Assembly: GCF_018987265.1 (NCBI RefSeq)
Contig: NZ_CP076853.1
Location: 3,313,501 to 3,377,500 of the forward strand
Reading direction: 5' to 3'
DNA: 64,000 nucleotides
From: Rhizobium sp. WYJ-E13
GTDB taxonomy: Bacteria; Pseudomonadota; Alphaproteobacteria; Rhizobiales; Rhizobiaceae
The notes below the pieces were generated by a model that searched no databases, had not been told where the DNA came from, and saw nothing but the letters and a program-made list of their open reading frames with translations. A program made the position numbers and the translations under genes. This document shows positions 1 to 10,323 of the stretch, piece by piece; positions within the stretch are counted from its first letter, which is position 1, and every line of letters starts with the position of its first letter.

Positions 1-1074
1 GACCTGGAATTCGCGGATCGCGCCTTCGGCCTGCGAAGAGGAGGTGCGCATCTTCGTTGCCCAGAAGGGCCAGACAGCGAGCTTGTCTTCCTTTTCCGGC
101 GGCTGCGGGCGAATGTCGAGCTGGGTCACCTTGACCGCCCCCTGACGGAAAGCCGTGCCGACGCAGTCCGAAGCCGTATCACCACCGCCGACGACGACGA
201 CATGCTTGGCGCCGGCCAGGATCGGATCGGACGGCCAGCCGGTACTGTCGATGTTTTCGCGGCCGACACGCTTGTTCTGCTGCACCAGATAGGGCATCGC
301 GTCATGAACACCGGCGAGATCGGTGCCTGGAATGCCGGCTTCACGCGGTGTCTCGGAACCGCCGCAGTAAAGCACGGCATCATGATCAGCCAGAAGCTGT
401 TCGACATTGACGTCGACGCCGACATTGACGCCGCAATGGAAGGTCACGCCCTCGCCCTTCATCTGCTCGACACGGCGATCGATGAAGTTCTTCTCCATTT
501 TGAAGTCCGGAATGCCGTAGCGCAGCAGGCCACCCGGCTTTGTCTCGCGCTCATAGACATGCACATCATGGCCGGCGCGGCCGAGCTGCTGGGCTGCCGC
601 CATACCGGCCGGACCGGAGCCGATGATCGCTACCTTCTTGCCGGTATGGATCGTCGCCGGCTGCGGACGAATGAAGCCGAGTTCGTAGGCCTTGTCGGCG
701 ATTGCCTGTTCGACCGTCTTGATTGCGACCGGCGCATCTTCGAGGTTCAGCGTGCAGGCTTCCTCGCACGGAGCCGGGCAGACGCGGCCGGTAAATTCCG
801 GGAAGTTGTTGGTCGAATGCAGGTTCTGGATCGCCGCTTCCCAGTTGTTGTTGTAGACGAGGTCGTTCCAATCAGGAATCTGGTTATGAACAGGGCAACC
901 CGTTGGGCCGTGGCAATAGGGAATGCCACAGTCCATGCAGCGGGCTGCCTGTTTCTGCACTTCCGGGTCCGACATCGGGATCGTGAATTCACGGAAATGC
1001 CGGATGCGGTCCGACGCCGGCTGATACTTCGCTACCTGCCGATCGATTTCCAGAAACCCTGTTACCTTACCCAT
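1..1074 (-). CDS. gltD: Glutamate synthase small subunit, partial (3' end beyond left edge)
   Basis: The beta subunit of NADPH-dependent glutamate synthase passes electrons from NADPH through FAD and Fe-S clusters to GltB. About 358 N-terminal codons are present out of a usual length near 480, because the gene runs off the left edge. The N-terminal half carries cysteine clusters expected to bind 4Fe-4S centres (CMDCGIPYCHGPTGC near residue 46, then CPAPCEEAC). A Rossmann motif for FAD follows (GSGPAG), then VVVVGGGDTASD for the nucleotide-binding domain. I chose the start giving MGKVTGFLE, the family's usual N-terminus, which has AAGGGA seven bases upstream. In-frame ATGs at 1095 and 1167 could extend it. 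It lies 225 bp downstream of gltB on the same strand and is presumably co-transcribed. Confidence 0.96.
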   Translation of the reverse strand, partial: MGKVTGFLEIDRQVAKYQPASDRIRHFREFTIPMSDPEVQKQAARCMDCGIPYCHGPTGCPVHNQIPDWNDLVYNNNWEAAIQNLHSTNNFPEFTGRVCPAPCEEACTLNLEDAPVAIKTVEQAIADKAYELGFIRPQPATIHTGKKVAIIGSGPAGMAAAQQLGRAGHDVHVYERETKPGGLLRYGIPDFKMEKNFIDRRVEQMKGEGVTFHCGVNVGVDVNVEQLLADHDAVLYCGGSETPREAGIPGTDLAGVHDAMPYLVQQNKRVGRENIDSTGWPSDPILAGAKHVVVVGGGDTASDCVGTAFRQGAVKVTQLDIRPQPPEKEDKLAVWPFWATKMRTSSSQAEGAIREFQV

Positions 1075-1299
1075 ATTTTCGTCCCTTACCCTCATGACCG
1101 CCTCGCCTGCGGCCAGTTGTCTGTTCAGCCTCGATCGCGGAGGCAGGTTGTTTGCTTTGGCCGTCATCAGAACATATCTCCTGATTTCCATCCACGCGGT
1201 CGCGCCAGCTTCAAGCTCGCGGCTGATCGTCGTTGAGTCATTGAGATATTTCAGTCACCCGCCACGCGCTGTTGAGGCGTGGCGGATTGTTCGGTGCAA

Positions 1300-4200
1300 T
1301 TACTCGGCAGCGATGCCCATCCGGCTGCGCTCCATTTCCTCAAGCGCGCGGCGATATTCGACCGGCATGACCTTGCGGAATTTCGGACGGTAGTCACCCC
1401 AGTGCTCAAGGATTTCCTTGGCACGAGTAGAGCCCGTGTAGTGCAGGTGATTGGAGATCAGCTGATAGAGCCGTTCCTCATCGTGGCGCGTCATGTCACC
1501 GGAGACGTCGACGCGTCCCTTGTGCATGAGGTCGCCACCGTGGTGGTGCAGCTTCTCCAGCATGTCGTCCTCTTCCGGAACCGGCTCGAGCTCGACCATG
1601 GCCATGTTACAGCGGCTGGCGAAATCACCGGCTTCGTCGAGAACATAGGCCACGCCACCGGACATGCCGGCTGCGAAGTTGCGGCCCGTTCCGCCGAGCA
1701 CGACAACCACGCCGCCCGTCATATATTCGCAGCCGTGGTCGCCCACGCCCTCGATGACGGCGATCGCGCCGGAGTTACGAACCGCAAAGCGCTCGCCCGC
1801 GACACCGCGGAAGTAGCACTCACCTTCGGTCGCGCCGTAGAGCACCGTATTGCCGACGATGATTGAGTTCTCAGCCACGATCCTCGAATTGTCAGGCGGA
1901 CGGATGATGATCTTGCCGCCCGAAAGACCCTTGCCGACATAGTCGTTGCCGTCGCCAACGAGGTTGAAGGTGATGCCGCGCGCCAGGAACGCGCCGAAGC
2001 TCTGTCCCGCCGTGCCCTTCAGGGTGACGTTGATCGTGTCTTCCTTCAGGCCGCGATGGTTATAACGCTTGGCCACTTCGCCCGAGAGCATCGCGCCGGC
2101 CGAACGGTCGACGTTCTTGATGTCGACCTCGAAGGCGACCGGCGTCTTCGACGCCAGCGCCGGTTCGGCCGCCGCAATCATCTTGCGGTCGAGAATGTCG
2201 TCGATCGGATGCTTCTGGCGCGTCGTCCAGTAAGTCTCTTCCTTCGGTGCATCGACCTTGTGGAAGATCTTCGCGAAATCGAGTCCCCTAGCCTTCCAGT
2301 GCGCTAGCATCTCGTCCTTCTCGAGCAGCTCGGAAGCGCCGATGATCTCATCGAGCCTGGTAAAGCCGAGGGAGGCCAGAATTTCGCGCACTTCGTTGGC
2401 GACGAAGAAGAAGTAATTGATGACGTGCTCGGGCGCGCCCTTGAAGCGCTTGCGCAAGACCGGATCCTGCGTCGCCACGCCGACCGGACAGGTGTTGAGA
2501 TGGCACTTGCGCATCATGATGCAGCCGGCAGCGATCAGCGGTGCCGTCGCGAAGCCGAATTCGTCGGCACCGAGCAGCGCGCCGATAATGACGTCGCGGC
2601 CTGTCTTCAGACCGCCGTCGACCTGCAGGGCGACGCGCGAGCGCAGACCGTTCAGCACCAGCGTCTGCTGGGTTTCGGCAAGGCCGATTTCCCACGGGCT
2701 GCCGGCATGTTTCAGCGAGGTGAGCGGCGATGCGCCCGTACCGCCATCGAAACCGGCGACCGTGATATGGTCGGCGCGCGCCTTCGCAACGCCGGCGGCA
2801 ACCGTGCCGACGCCGACTTCCGAGACGAGCTTGACCGAGACATCCGAGGTCGAGTTGACGTTCTTCAGGTCGTAGATCAGCTGCGCCAGATCCTCGATCG
2901 AGTAGATGTCGTGGTGCGGCGGCGGCGAAATCAGGCCGACGCCCGGGGTCGAGTGACGCGTCTTGGCAACGACCGCATCGACCTTGTGGCCAGGCAGCTG
3001 ACCGCCTTCGCCGGGCTTGGCGCCCTGCGCGACCTTGATCTGCAGCACGTCGGCATTGACGAGATATTCCGTCGTCACACCGAAGCGGCCGGACGCAATC
3101 TGCTTGATGGCCGAACGCTCGGGGTTCGACGAACCATCCGGCAGCGGCATGTAGCGGTCGCTCTCTTCGCCGCCCTCACCGGTGTTCGACTTGCCGCCGA
3201 TCCGGTTCATGGCGATCGCCAGCGTCGTATGTGCCTCGCGGCTGATCGAGCCGAAGGACATGGCGCCGGTGGAGAAGCGCTTGACGATATCGATTGCCGG
3301 CTCGACGCTGTCGAGCGACACCGGCTTGCGGCCGAGCGCCTCCGCGCTCTTGATCTTGAAGAGGCCGCGGATCGTGTTCATGCGCAGCGCCGACGTGTTC
3401 ACCATCTCGGCGAACTCGCGGTAGCGATCCTCGGCATTGCCACGCACCGCATGCTGCAGGGCAGCGACGGCATCCGGCGTCCATGCATGGCTTTCGCCGC
3501 GCATGCGATAGGCATATTCGCCGCCGATATCGAGCGTGCTTGCCAGGATCGGGTCTCGGCCGAAGGCTGCCTTGTGGCGAACAACGGTCTCGCGCGCAAT
3601 CTCTTCGAGACCAACACCTTCAATGGTCGTCGCCGTGCCGAAGAAGTACTTGTCGACGAATTCCGACTGCAGGCCGATCGCATCGAAGATCTGCGCGCCG
3701 CAATAGGACTGATAGGTCGAGATGCCCATCTTGGACATGACCTTGAGGATGCCCTTACCGACCGCCTTGATGTAGCGATAGACCACTTCGCTGGCATCGA
3801 CTTCCTTCGGGAATTCGCCCTTGGCATGCATGTCGAGCAGCGTGTCGAAGGCGAGATAGGGGTTGATCGCTTCGGCGCCGTAACCGGCCAAAAGGCAGAA
3901 ATGATGCACTTCGCGCGGCTCGCCGGTTTCGACGACGAGACCGACCGAGGTACGCAGCCCCTTGCGGATCAGGTGATGGTGCACGGCAGCGGTTGCGAGC
4001 AGCGCGGGAATGGCGATCCGGTCCGGCCCGACCTGGCGGTCGGAGAGCACGATGATGTTGTAGCCACCCTTGACGGCTGCCTCCGCACGCTCGCAGAGAC
4101 GATCGAGCATTTCCGGCATGCCTTCGGCACCACGCTCCACATCATAGGTGAAGTCGAGCGTCTTGGTGTCGAAACGGTCCTCCGTATGACCGATGGAGCG

Positions 4201-6024
4201 GATCTTTTCGAGATCGCCATTGGTCAGGATCGGCTGGCGCACTTCGAGGCGCTTGGCGTTCGCCATGCCTTCATGGTCGAGAATGTTCGGACGCGGACCG
4301 ATGAAGGAAACGAGGCTCATGACGAGCTCTTCACGGATCGGGTCGATCGGCGGGTTCGTCACCTGCGCGAAGTTCTGCTTGAAATAGGTATAAAGCAGCT
4401 TCGACTTCTCGGACATGGCCGAGATCGGCGTATCCGTGCCCATCGAGCCGATCGCCTCCTGGCCCGTCGTCGCCATCGGCGACATCAGGATCCTGGTGTC
4501 CTCGGTCGTGTAGCCGAAGGCCTGCTGGCGGTCGAGCAGCGAGACGTCGCGGCGAAGCGCGCGCGGTTCGACCGGCTTCAGGTCTTCGAGGATCAGCTGC
4601 GTGCGGTTCAGCCAGCTGCGATAAGGATGAGCGTTCGCAAGCTGCGCCTTCACCTCGTCGTCAGAGATGATCCGGCCCTCTTCCATGTCGATCAGCAGCA
4701 TCTTGCCCGGCTGCAGTCGCCACTTCTGGATGATGTTTTCTTCCGCGACCGGCAGCGTGCCGGCTTCGGAAGCGAGGATGACACGGTCGTCATTGGTGAC
4801 GAGATAGCGGGCCGGACGCAGGCCGTTACGGTCGAGCGTCGCACCGATCTGCTTGCCGTCGGTGAAAGCAACGGCAGCCGGACCATCCCAAGGCTCCATG
4901 AGAGCGGCATGATATTCGTAGAATGCCTTGCGCTCCGGCGACATGGACTGATTGCCGGCCCAGGCTTCCGGAATCAGCATCATGACCGCATGCGACAGCG
5001 AATAGCCGCCGCGCAGAAGGAATTCGAGTGCGTTATCGAAACAGGCCGTGTCCGACTGGCCCTCATAGGAGATCGGCCAGAGCTTGGAGATATCCTCGCC
5101 GAAAAGCGGAGAGGAGACCGAAGCCTGACGCGCCGCCATCCAGTTGACGTTGCCGCGCAGCGTATTGATTTCACCGTTATGGGCGACCATGCGGTAAGGG
5201 TGCGCAAGCTTCCAGGATGGGAAGGTGTTGGTCGAGAACCGCTGGTGCACGAGTGCCACCGCGCTTTCGAAGCGCGGGTCCGACAAGTCCTTATAATAGG
5301 CACCGACCTGGTAAGCCAGGAACATGCCCTTGTAGACGACGGTCGTGCTCGACAGCGACACCGGATAGAAGTGGCTCTCTTCACCGTCGAACTCATCATA
5401 GATTCGGTTGGAGATGACCTTGCGAAGGGTGAAGAGCCGGCGCTCGAATTCGTCGTTCGTCGCAGCATCCTTGCCGGCACCAATGAAGACCTGCACATGA
5501 TGCGGCTCGGTCGCGGCAATCGCCGGCGCCTTCGAGAGCGAGGAATTGTCGACCGGTACGTCGCGGAAGCCGATGAAGACTTGGCCTTCTTCGGTGATGA
5601 CGTCCTTGATCACCTTCTTGAAATGTTCGATCTGCTTTTCGTCACGCGGCATGAAGATATGGCCGACGCCATATTCGCCGGCCTTCGGCAGAGTAATGTC
5701 CTGCTTGGCCATCTCCTCGCGGAAGAAGCGGTCGGGAATCTGCACGAGAATACCCGCGCCGTCGCCCATCAGCGGATCGGCGCCGACGGCACCGCGGTGC
5801 GTCAGGTTTTCGAGGATGAAGAGACCGTCCTTGACGATCTGGTGGGACTTCTGACCCTTCATATGCGCGACGAAGCCGACACCGCAGGCGTCATGTTCGT
5901 TGCGTGGATCGTAAAGCCCCTGTTTTTTCGGCAGGCCGGAGGCGGATTTACGCGTATTGGCCGTTGCGCGCACGTCTGCTGCTGCGAACTGGTCAATACC
6001 CATGGATGGCGTCATCTTCGTCAT
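1300..6024 (-). CDS. gltB: Glutamate synthase [NADPH] large subunit
   Basis: The alpha subunit of glutamate synthase releases ammonia from glutamine and condenses it with 2-oxoglutarate, giving two glutamates (the GOGAT half of ammonium assimilation). The predicted protein is 1574 residues, normal for bacterial GltB. In order I see a class II glutamine amidotransferase domain whose nucleophile is Cys47 (HDACGVGF, after a propeptide of about 46 residues), a central domain, the FMN-binding synthase domain (about 820-1190) with the 3Fe-4S cysteines [12 protein letters not shown], and a C-terminal glycine-rich GXGXG beta-helix domain. I set the start at MTKMTPS because AGGAGG lies six bases upstream; 32 further in-frame upstream codons have no such support. 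gltD follows on the same strand. Confidence 0.97.
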   Translation of the reverse strand: MTKMTPSMGIDQFAAADVRATANTRKSASGLPKKQGLYDPRNEHDACGVGFVAHMKGQKSHQIVKDGLFILENLTHRGAVGADPLMGDGAGILVQIPDRFFREEMAKQDITLPKAGEYGVGHIFMPRDEKQIEHFKKVIKDVITEEGQVFIGFRDVPVDNSSLSKAPAIAATEPHHVQVFIGAGKDAATNDEFERRLFTLRKVISNRIYDEFDGEESHFYPVSLSSTTVVYKGMFLAYQVGAYYKDLSDPRFESAVALVHQRFSTNTFPSWKLAHPYRMVAHNGEINTLRGNVNWMAARQASVSSPLFGEDISKLWPISYEGQSDTACFDNALEFLLRGGYSLSHAVMMLIPEAWAGNQSMSPERKAFYEYHAALMEPWDGPAAVAFTDGKQIGATLDRNGLRPARYLVTNDDRVILASEAGTLPVAEENIIQKWRLQPGKMLLIDMEEGRIISDDEVKAQLANAHPYRSWLNRTQLILEDLKPVEPRALRRDVSLLDRQQAFGYTTEDTRILMSPMATTGQEAIGSMGTDTPISAMSEKSKLLYTYFKQNFAQVTNPPIDPIREELVMSLVSFIGPRPNILDHEGMANAKRLEVRQPILTNGDLEKIRSIGHTEDRFDTKTLDFTYDVERGAEGMPEMLDRLCERAEAAVKGGYNIIVLSDRQVGPDRIAIPALLATAAVHHHLIRKGLRTSVGLVVETGEPREVHHFCLLAGYGAEAINPYLAFDTLLDMHAKGEFPKEVDASEVVYRYIKAVGKGILKVMSKMGISTYQSYCGAQIFDAIGLQSEFVDKYFFGTATTIEGVGLEEIARETVVRHKAAFGRDPILASTLDIGGEYAYRMRGESHAWTPDAVAALQHAVRGNAEDRYREFAEMVNTSALRMNTIRGLFKIKSAEALGRKPVSLDSVEPAIDIVKRFSTGAMSFGSISREAHTTLAIAMNRIGGKSNTGEGGEESDRYMPLPDGSSNPERSAIKQIASGRFGVTTEYLVNADVLQIKVAQGAKPGEGGQLPGHKVDAVVAKTRHSTPGVGLISPPPHHDIYSIEDLAQLIYDLKNVNSTSDVSVKLVSEVGVGTVAAGVAKARADHITVAGFDGGTGASPLTSLKHAGSPWEIGLAETQQTLVLNGLRSRVALQVDGGLKTGRDVIIGALLGADEFGFATAPLIAAGCIMMRKCHLNTCPVGVATQDPVLRKRFKGAPEHVINYFFFVANEVREILASLGFTRLDEIIGASELLEKDEMLAHWKARGLDFAKIFHKVDAPKEETYWTTRQKHPIDDILDRKMIAAAEPALASKTPVAFEVDIKNVDRSAGAMLSGEVAKRYNHRGLKEDTINVTLKGTAGQSFGAFLARGITFNLVGDGNDYVGKGLSGGKIIIRPPDNSRIVAENSIIVGNTVLYGATEGECYFRGVAGERFAVRNSGAIAVIEGVGDHGCEYMTGGVVVVLGGTGRNFAAGMSGGVAYVLDEAGDFASRCNMAMVELEPVPEEDDMLEKLHHHGGDLMHKGRVDVSGDMTRHDEERLYQLISNHLHYTGSTRAKEILEHWGDYRPKFRKVMPVEYRRALEEMERSRMGIAAE

Positions 6025-6556
6025 CGTCTTCCTCCTGTCGAAGCCCGCGGGACTGCGGGCGGCTTTTTGTCGCGCTCCGCACCCTGAAGATAGGTCCGGC
6101 GCGTGACAGCGCTGTTGCATTGTGAAGATCCGGTCGCAGACACCTGCTTCTCAAGGAAAGCAAACCGTCGCGTTCCGCGCCTGCCATTCGCCTCCGCGCG
6201 CCGCCATGTGAAGGCTTGGCGCTCGAAAGAACTATAGCGTGAAAGCCGCTCTGTGCCAGGGCTTTCGGCGCCTCTTCGGCCGGGAAGGCCAAAATAGGAC
6301 AGCAACCCTGTCCTAGTTCATCCGTTCAATGCCAGAAACAATTCCTCTTCGCAAGGGCATCCTCTTAAAAAAACATCAATTTGCGACGGAAGATTGCCAA
6401 ATCGGCCAAAACAGCGACATAAAATTACACAGAGAGAAGACATTTTGTTTTTTGATTACGCAGTTCAATTTCTGTGATGCATTCCGGCTTCCGCCCTTGA
6501 TCCTGTGAAGCTTTGGCGTAAAGTCCCTTCCCGAACCTCCCGCCCCATGATTTTCA
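6025..6556. other. Intergenic region between gltB and the threonine aldolase gene
   Basis: No convincing gene lies in these 532 bases. The two flanking genes diverge from it, so it should hold both promoters. The stretch from about 6365 to 6480 is markedly AT-rich against the surrounding DNA and is the likeliest promoter area. I could not assign specific -35/-10 boxes or a regulator site with confidence. Confidence 0.6.
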
Positions 6557-7621
6557 ATGGTTTCCTCCATGATTTTTGCTTCTGACAATTGGGCTGGCGC
6601 CCATAAATCCATTGCCGAACGCCTACTTGCCGAATCCGCCGGGTTTGCGGCCGCTTATGGCAACAGTGATCTCGACAAGAAGGTGGACGCCCGCTTCTCC
6701 GAGATCTTTGAACGCGAGGTTTGCGTCTTCTTCGTCGCCACCGGCACAGCAGCCAACTCTCTGGCGCTGGCGAGCGTCCAGCGCCCCGGCGGGATCACCT
6801 TCTGCCATTCGGAAGCCCACGTGATCGAGGATGAATGCGGCGCGCCGGAATTCTTCTCCGGCTCCGCCCGCCTCATGGCCGTCGACGGTGAGGCCGGCAA
6901 GATCGATCCGGCCAGGCTCTCGGCAAAGATCGCGCACTTCCCCGAAGATGCCCTCCGTCATGGCCGCGCCAGCGCTGTGACCATCACACAATCGACCGAA
7001 ATCGGTACCGTCTATTCGTTGCCGGAAATCGGCGAAATTTCCTCGATCGCCAAGAAACGGGGACTGCCCCTGCACATGGACGGTGCGCGCTTTGCCAATG
7101 CGCTCATCGCACTGAAAACAACACCTGCCGAAATGACCTGGAAGCGCGGCGTCGACATCCTCTCCTTCGGCGGCACGAAGAATGGCTGCTGGTGCGCGGA
7201 AGCGATCGTCTTCTTCAATCCGGAGCAGGCGAAGGAAATGCATTTCATTCGCAAGCGCGCAGCCCAGCACTTCTCCAAGTCGCGTTTCATCGCAGCCCAG
7301 TTCGATGCCTATTTCGAAAACGGCCTCTGGCTTGATCTCGCCCGCCATTCCAACGGCATGGCAGACCGCCTGCGCGCCGGTATCGGCGCCAGCAATTCCG
7401 CTCGCCTCGCCTGGCCGACAGCCTCGAACGAAGTCTTCGCCGTAATTCCGAAGTCCGCAGCGAAGACGGCAGAAGCCAGAGGCGCAAAATTTTACGAGTG
7501 GCCAATCCCGGCCGGCACATCGGATCTCGTTTCGGAAGGCGAAACCCTCATTCGGCTGGTCACCAGCTTCGCCACGACCGAGGCCGATGTCGACGGCTTC
7601 CTGAAGTGCCTCGCGGCCTGA
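6557..7621 (+). CDS. Low-specificity L-threonine aldolase (PLP-dependent)
   Basis: Predicted PLP enzyme of the beta-eliminating lyase/threonine aldolase family, cleaving L-threonine or allo-threonine to glycine and acetaldehyde in the cytoplasm. The 354-residue length is typical. Visible signatures are the cofactor-binding turn ATGTAANSLAL, the conserved HMDGARFANAL segment, and SFGGTKNG holding the lysine that forms the Schiff base with PLP. The first ATG gives MVSSMIFASDN; an in-frame ATG at 6569 gives MIFASDNW, and neither has a clear Shine-Dalgarno, so the start is uncertain by four codons. It stands alone, divergent from gltB and convergent with the LysR gene downstream. Other aldolases of the fold, such as phenylserine aldolase, cannot be excluded. 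Confidence 0.9.
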   Translation: MVSSMIFASDNWAGAHKSIAERLLAESAGFAAAYGNSDLDKKVDARFSEIFEREVCVFFVATGTAANSLALASVQRPGGITFCHSEAHVIEDECGAPEFFSGSARLMAVDGEAGKIDPARLSAKIAHFPEDALRHGRASAVTITQSTEIGTVYSLPEIGEISSIAKKRGLPLHMDGARFANALIALKTTPAEMTWKRGVDILSFGGTKNGCWCAEAIVFFNPEQAKEMHFIRKRAAQHFSKSRFIAAQFDAYFENGLWLDLARHSNGMADRLRAGIGASNSARLAWPTASNEVFAVIPKSAAKTAEARGAKFYEWPIPAGTSDLVSEGETLIRLVTSFATTEADVDGFLKCLAA

Positions 7622-7692
7622 TTTCGAAAGCACCGGACGCCCACTCGGAAGGTGTGTGTTCCGGTCTCTTTTGGAACAAAGCCGGTTTTCAC

Positions 7693-8547
7693 TCAGGTAG
7701 ACCGCAACCCCCTGACCTTCTTCAAAATATCCTCCGAAAGGGCCGCCACCAACGCCTGATCGGCTCCCTTGCGCGGCACCAGAACGAATTCGACATCCTC
7801 CAGCGCCGGTAACTTGCTTGGAGCGATTTCCTTCAGACCCGAGGGCGCCATGCTGCGCGGCTGCACGAGCACCCCCATGCCGGCGCGCGCAGCAGCCGTC
7901 AGCCCGCTCAGGCTGCCGCAGGTACACACGATGCGCCAGGCCACACCATGCCGCCCGAGCGCCTCCAGCGCGATGGCGCGCGTGACGCTCGGCGGCGGGA
8001 AAGCGATCAAGGGAAGCGGACCGGATGCAAGTACATGCTCCGGATCACGCGCCAACCACACCAGCGGCTCTCGATAGACGAGCCTTCCGAGCTCGTCGCC
8101 GAGCCTCCGCTTGGCAAGCACGAGGTCGATTGCTCCCGCATCCTGCATTTCGTAGAGCACACCGGAAAGTGCGACCGTCAGTTCCAGGTCGACGGAGGGA
8201 TGAGAGCGCACGAAATCTTCCAGCACCGCCGGCAACTGGCTCGTCACGAAATCTTCGGAGACGCCGAGCCGAAGGCGTCCCCGCAGGCTGCCGCCCTTGA
8301 ACAGCGACTGCACCTGCCCCTCGATCAACAGCATGGCGCGCGCATGCGAAAGCAGGGCCTCGCCGTCACCGGTCAGCACGACCTTGTGCGTATCCCGCTC
8401 CAGCAGCCGACGCCCGAGCGAGGTCTCCAGCCTCTGAATGTGCTGGCTGACCGTCGACTGCCCGAGACCCAGCCTTTCAGCAGCAAGCGTGAAGCTGCCC
8501 ATTTGTTCAACGGTAACGAAACTGCGAAGCTGTGAGAGATCCAGCAT
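7693..8547 (-). CDS. LysR-family transcriptional regulator
   Basis: A 284-residue LysR-type regulator. The N-terminal winged helix-turn-helix begins LDLSQLRSFVTV and contains the family core SFTLAAERLGLGQSTVSQHI at about residues 18-37. A periplasmic-binding-like effector domain follows from about residue 88. I took the internal ATG giving MLDLSQLRSF rather than the one five codons earlier because LysR proteins normally begin just before this helix. It is divergently transcribed from the bile-acid-symporter-type gene that starts 94 bases away. LysR regulators usually control the divergent neighbour from the shared gap, so that transporter is the likely target (inference). The effector is unknown. 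Confidence 0.93.
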   Translation of the reverse strand: MLDLSQLRSFVTVEQMGSFTLAAERLGLGQSTVSQHIQRLETSLGRRLLERDTHKVVLTGDGEALLSHARAMLLIEGQVQSLFKGGSLRGRLRLGVSEDFVTSQLPAVLEDFVRSHPSVDLELTVALSGVLYEMQDAGAIDLVLAKRRLGDELGRLVYREPLVWLARDPEHVLASGPLPLIAFPPPSVTRAIALEALGRHGVAWRIVCTCGSLSGLTAAARAGMGVLVQPRSMAPSGLKEIAPSKLPALEDVEFVLVPRKGADQALVAALSEDILKKVRGLRST

Positions 8548-8641
8548 ACCTAATATCCACATTTGTGATAACTGTTATTTCTTGCATCCTGGATCATAAT
8601 GAGCGACAGAACAATGACTCATTTATTCCAGCGAGACCGCC

Positions 8642-9646
8642 ATGCGCCGCTTCTTACCCGATACATTCACGATCCTGCTCGTCTGCACCGTTATTCTCGC
8701 CTCGATCTTCCCGGCGAGCGGCACGTTTGCCGACTGGTTCGGTGTAGCGACCGATATCGCCATCGCGCTCCTGTTCTTCCTGCATGGCGCGCGCCTTTCA
8801 CGCGATGTCGTCATCGCCGGTCTGCTGCACTGGCGGCTGCATCTGGTGATCCTGCTGACGACCTTCGGTATTTTCCCGATCCTTGGCCTCGCAGTGGGTC
8901 TCATTCCAGATTCGATCCTGCCGCAGCCGCTCTATCTCGGCATTCTCTTCCTCTGCGTGCTGCCGTCGACGGTCCAATCCTCCATTGCCTTCACCTCGAT
9001 GGCTGGCGGCAACGTGCCGGCGGCGATCTGCTCGGCTTCAGCTTCCAATATCTTCGGCATGTTCCTGACGCCGCTGCTCGTCGGCCTGCTCTTTTCGGTC
9101 GGCGGCCATGGCGGCTTCTCCTTCGATGCGCTCGAACAGATCCTGCTCCAGCTTCTGGCCCCCTTCGTCGTTGGCCAGATCCTGCAGCCCTGGATCGGCG
9201 ACTGGATCCGCTCCAAGAAGAAGATCCTGATGCCCGTCGATCGCGGCTCCATCCTGATGGTCGTCTATCTAGCCTTCTCGACGGCCGTCGTCGAAGGTCT
9301 GTGGCACACCTTCTCGATCGCCGACATCGCTGCCGTCATCATCGCCGACATGGTGCTGCTTGCCCTCGTTCTAATCATGACCATGTACGGCAGCCGCTGG
9401 CTGGGCTTCAGCAAGGCCGATGAGATCACCATCACCTTCTGCGGCTCGAAAAAGAGCCTCGCAAGTGGCGTACCGATGGCAAACGTCATCTTCGCCGGCC
9501 AGTCGATCGGCGCGATCGTCCTGCCGCTGATGCTCTTCCATCAGATCCAGCTGATGGTCTGCGCCGTTATCGCCCAGAAATATGCCGCGGCCGCAGCCCG
9601 CCGAGCGACCGAAAAGCAGCTTGAAGAAGCTGCAAGCCCAGCCTGA
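8642..9646 (+). CDS. Bile acid:sodium symporter family transporter (YfeH/SLC10A7-like)
   Basis: Integral membrane protein of 334 residues with about nine or ten hydrophobic segments, resembling the SBF-like branch that includes E. coli YfeH and human SLC10A7. Recognisable parts are an early LFFLHGARLS loop, LCVLPSTVQSSIAFTSMAGGN in the fourth or fifth segment, and a late TFCGSKKSLASGVPMA motif, both typical of this branch. The family is believed to move organic anions with sodium, but the substrate of bacterial YfeH-type members is not settled, and I do not infer bile acids here. It is divergent from the LysR gene and ends ahead of the hsp20 terminator. No strong Shine-Dalgarno precedes the ATG. 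Confidence 0.9.
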   Translation: MRRFLPDTFTILLVCTVILASIFPASGTFADWFGVATDIAIALLFFLHGARLSRDVVIAGLLHWRLHLVILLTTFGIFPILGLAVGLIPDSILPQPLYLGILFLCVLPSTVQSSIAFTSMAGGNVPAAICSASASNIFGMFLTPLLVGLLFSVGGHGGFSFDALEQILLQLLAPFVVGQILQPWIGDWIRSKKKILMPVDRGSILMVVYLAFSTAVVEGLWHTFSIADIAAVIIADMVLLALVLIMTMYGSRWLGFSKADEITITFCGSKKSLASGVPMANVIFAGQSIGAIVLPLMLFHQIQLMVCAVIAQKYAAAAARRATEKQLEEAASPA

Positions 9647-9665
9647 TCGAACAAAGTGACCATAA

Positions 9666-9696
9666 ACAAAAACGGCGCCCCTCAAGGGCGCCGTTT
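9666..9696 (-). terminator. Rho-independent terminator of hsp20
   Basis: An 11-bp perfect stem (AAACGGCGCCC pairing with GGGCGCCGTTT, five-base loop) is followed on the minus strand by a T-rich tract. It lies 23 bases past the hsp20 stop codon. The plus-strand side has no T-run, so it serves the minus-strand gene mainly. Confidence 0.88.
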
Positions 9697-9718
9697 GTCT
9701 GATCCGTCTGAAAGCGGA

Positions 9719-10189
9719 TTAGTTGTTGACGACCTGTGCTTCGATGGCCTTCGGAGCTTCGACCGGCTCTGCGGCAATCGCAATCTTGCGGGGCTTCAGA
9801 GCCTCCGGGATGCTGCGCAGGAGGTCGATGTGCAGGAGGCCGTTCTTCAGCGAAGCAGCGGTCACTTCGACATGGTCGGCAAGCTGGAAGCGGCGCTCGA
9901 ATGCGCGCTTTGCGATGCCGCGATACAGGTACTCGCTGCCATCAGCATTTTCTTCGCGTTTTTCACCCTTTACGGTGAGCGCGTGGGCATGCGATTCGAT
10001 GGCGAGTTCGGTTTCGTCGAAGCCGGCAACGGCCATGGTGATGCGATAGGTGTTCTCACCGGTCCGCTCGATATTGTAGGGCGGATAGGTGGGGACCTGC
10101 TCCGGCTGGGCAAGGCTGTCGAGCATCGTGAAGAGACGGTCGAAACCGACGGTGGAACGATAGAGGGGAGAGAAGTCTACGTGACGCAT
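9719..10189 (-). CDS. Small heat shock protein, Hsp20/IbpA family
   Basis: ATP-independent holdase of the alpha-crystallin class that binds unfolding cytoplasmic proteins. The protein has 156 residues. Its N-terminus MRHVDFSPLYRSTVGFDRLF is typical of class A rhizobial sHsps, and the alpha-crystallin domain spans about residues 35-130, with the conserved AVAGFDETEL and GLLHIDLLR strands. The tail has the I-X-I-like motif (KIAIA) used in oligomer assembly. AGGAGG precedes the ATG by five bases. The leader holds a candidate ROSE RNA thermometer and a heat-shock-type promoter, described separately, and a terminator follows, so this is a single-gene transcript under double temperature control (inference). 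Rhizobia commonly have several paralogues; I do not assign a letter. Confidence 0.95.
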   Translation of the reverse strand: MRHVDFSPLYRSTVGFDRLFTMLDSLAQPEQVPTYPPYNIERTGENTYRITMAVAGFDETELAIESHAHALTVKGEKREENADGSEYLYRGIAKRAFERRFQLADHVEVTAASLKNGLLHIDLLRSIPEALKPRKIAIAAEPVEAPKAIEAQVVNN

Positions 10190-10290
10190 GATGTCCTCCT
10201 TGGGAAGCGACGTGTTGCGATATGATGCCCCTGAAACCCCATTCTTGGCGGCTTCGGGACGGTTGCGCGGACCCTTCCGGCGTCCGCAAA
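10190..10290 (-). promoter_or_regulatory. ROSE-like RNA thermometer in the hsp20 5' leader
   Basis: Three hairpins can be drawn on the minus strand between the promoter and the ATG. The first pairs GCGGAC with GTCCGC (10287-10267). The second pairs CCCGAAGCC with GGGTTTC-A-GGG. The third lies just before the start codon and pairs GUCGCUUCC with the Shine-Dalgarno GGAGGAC, leaving one bulged G. Its UCGCU fits the UYGCU motif that defines ROSE elements of rhizobial small heat shock genes, where heating frees the ribosome site. The fold is drawn by hand, not computed. Confidence 0.82.
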
Positions 10291-10294
10291 GTTC

Positions 10295-10323
10295 AGATGG
10301 TGATGGCTTTCCGAGACTTCAAG
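10295..10323 (-). promoter_or_regulatory. Candidate RpoH (sigma-32) promoter of hsp20
   Basis: On the minus strand CTTGAA (10323-10318) and CACCATCT (10302-10295) are separated by 15 bases, close to the CTTGAA/CCCCATnT pattern of RpoH promoters. Transcription would begin just before the first hairpin of the ROSE-like leader, which supports the assignment. Confidence 0.6.

Noticed and set aside
2425..6087. A 1220-codon open frame on the plus strand
   Set aside because: It is entirely antisense to gltB. The translation is Arg/Asp/Val-rich with no recognisable motif, as expected opposite a GC-rich gene.
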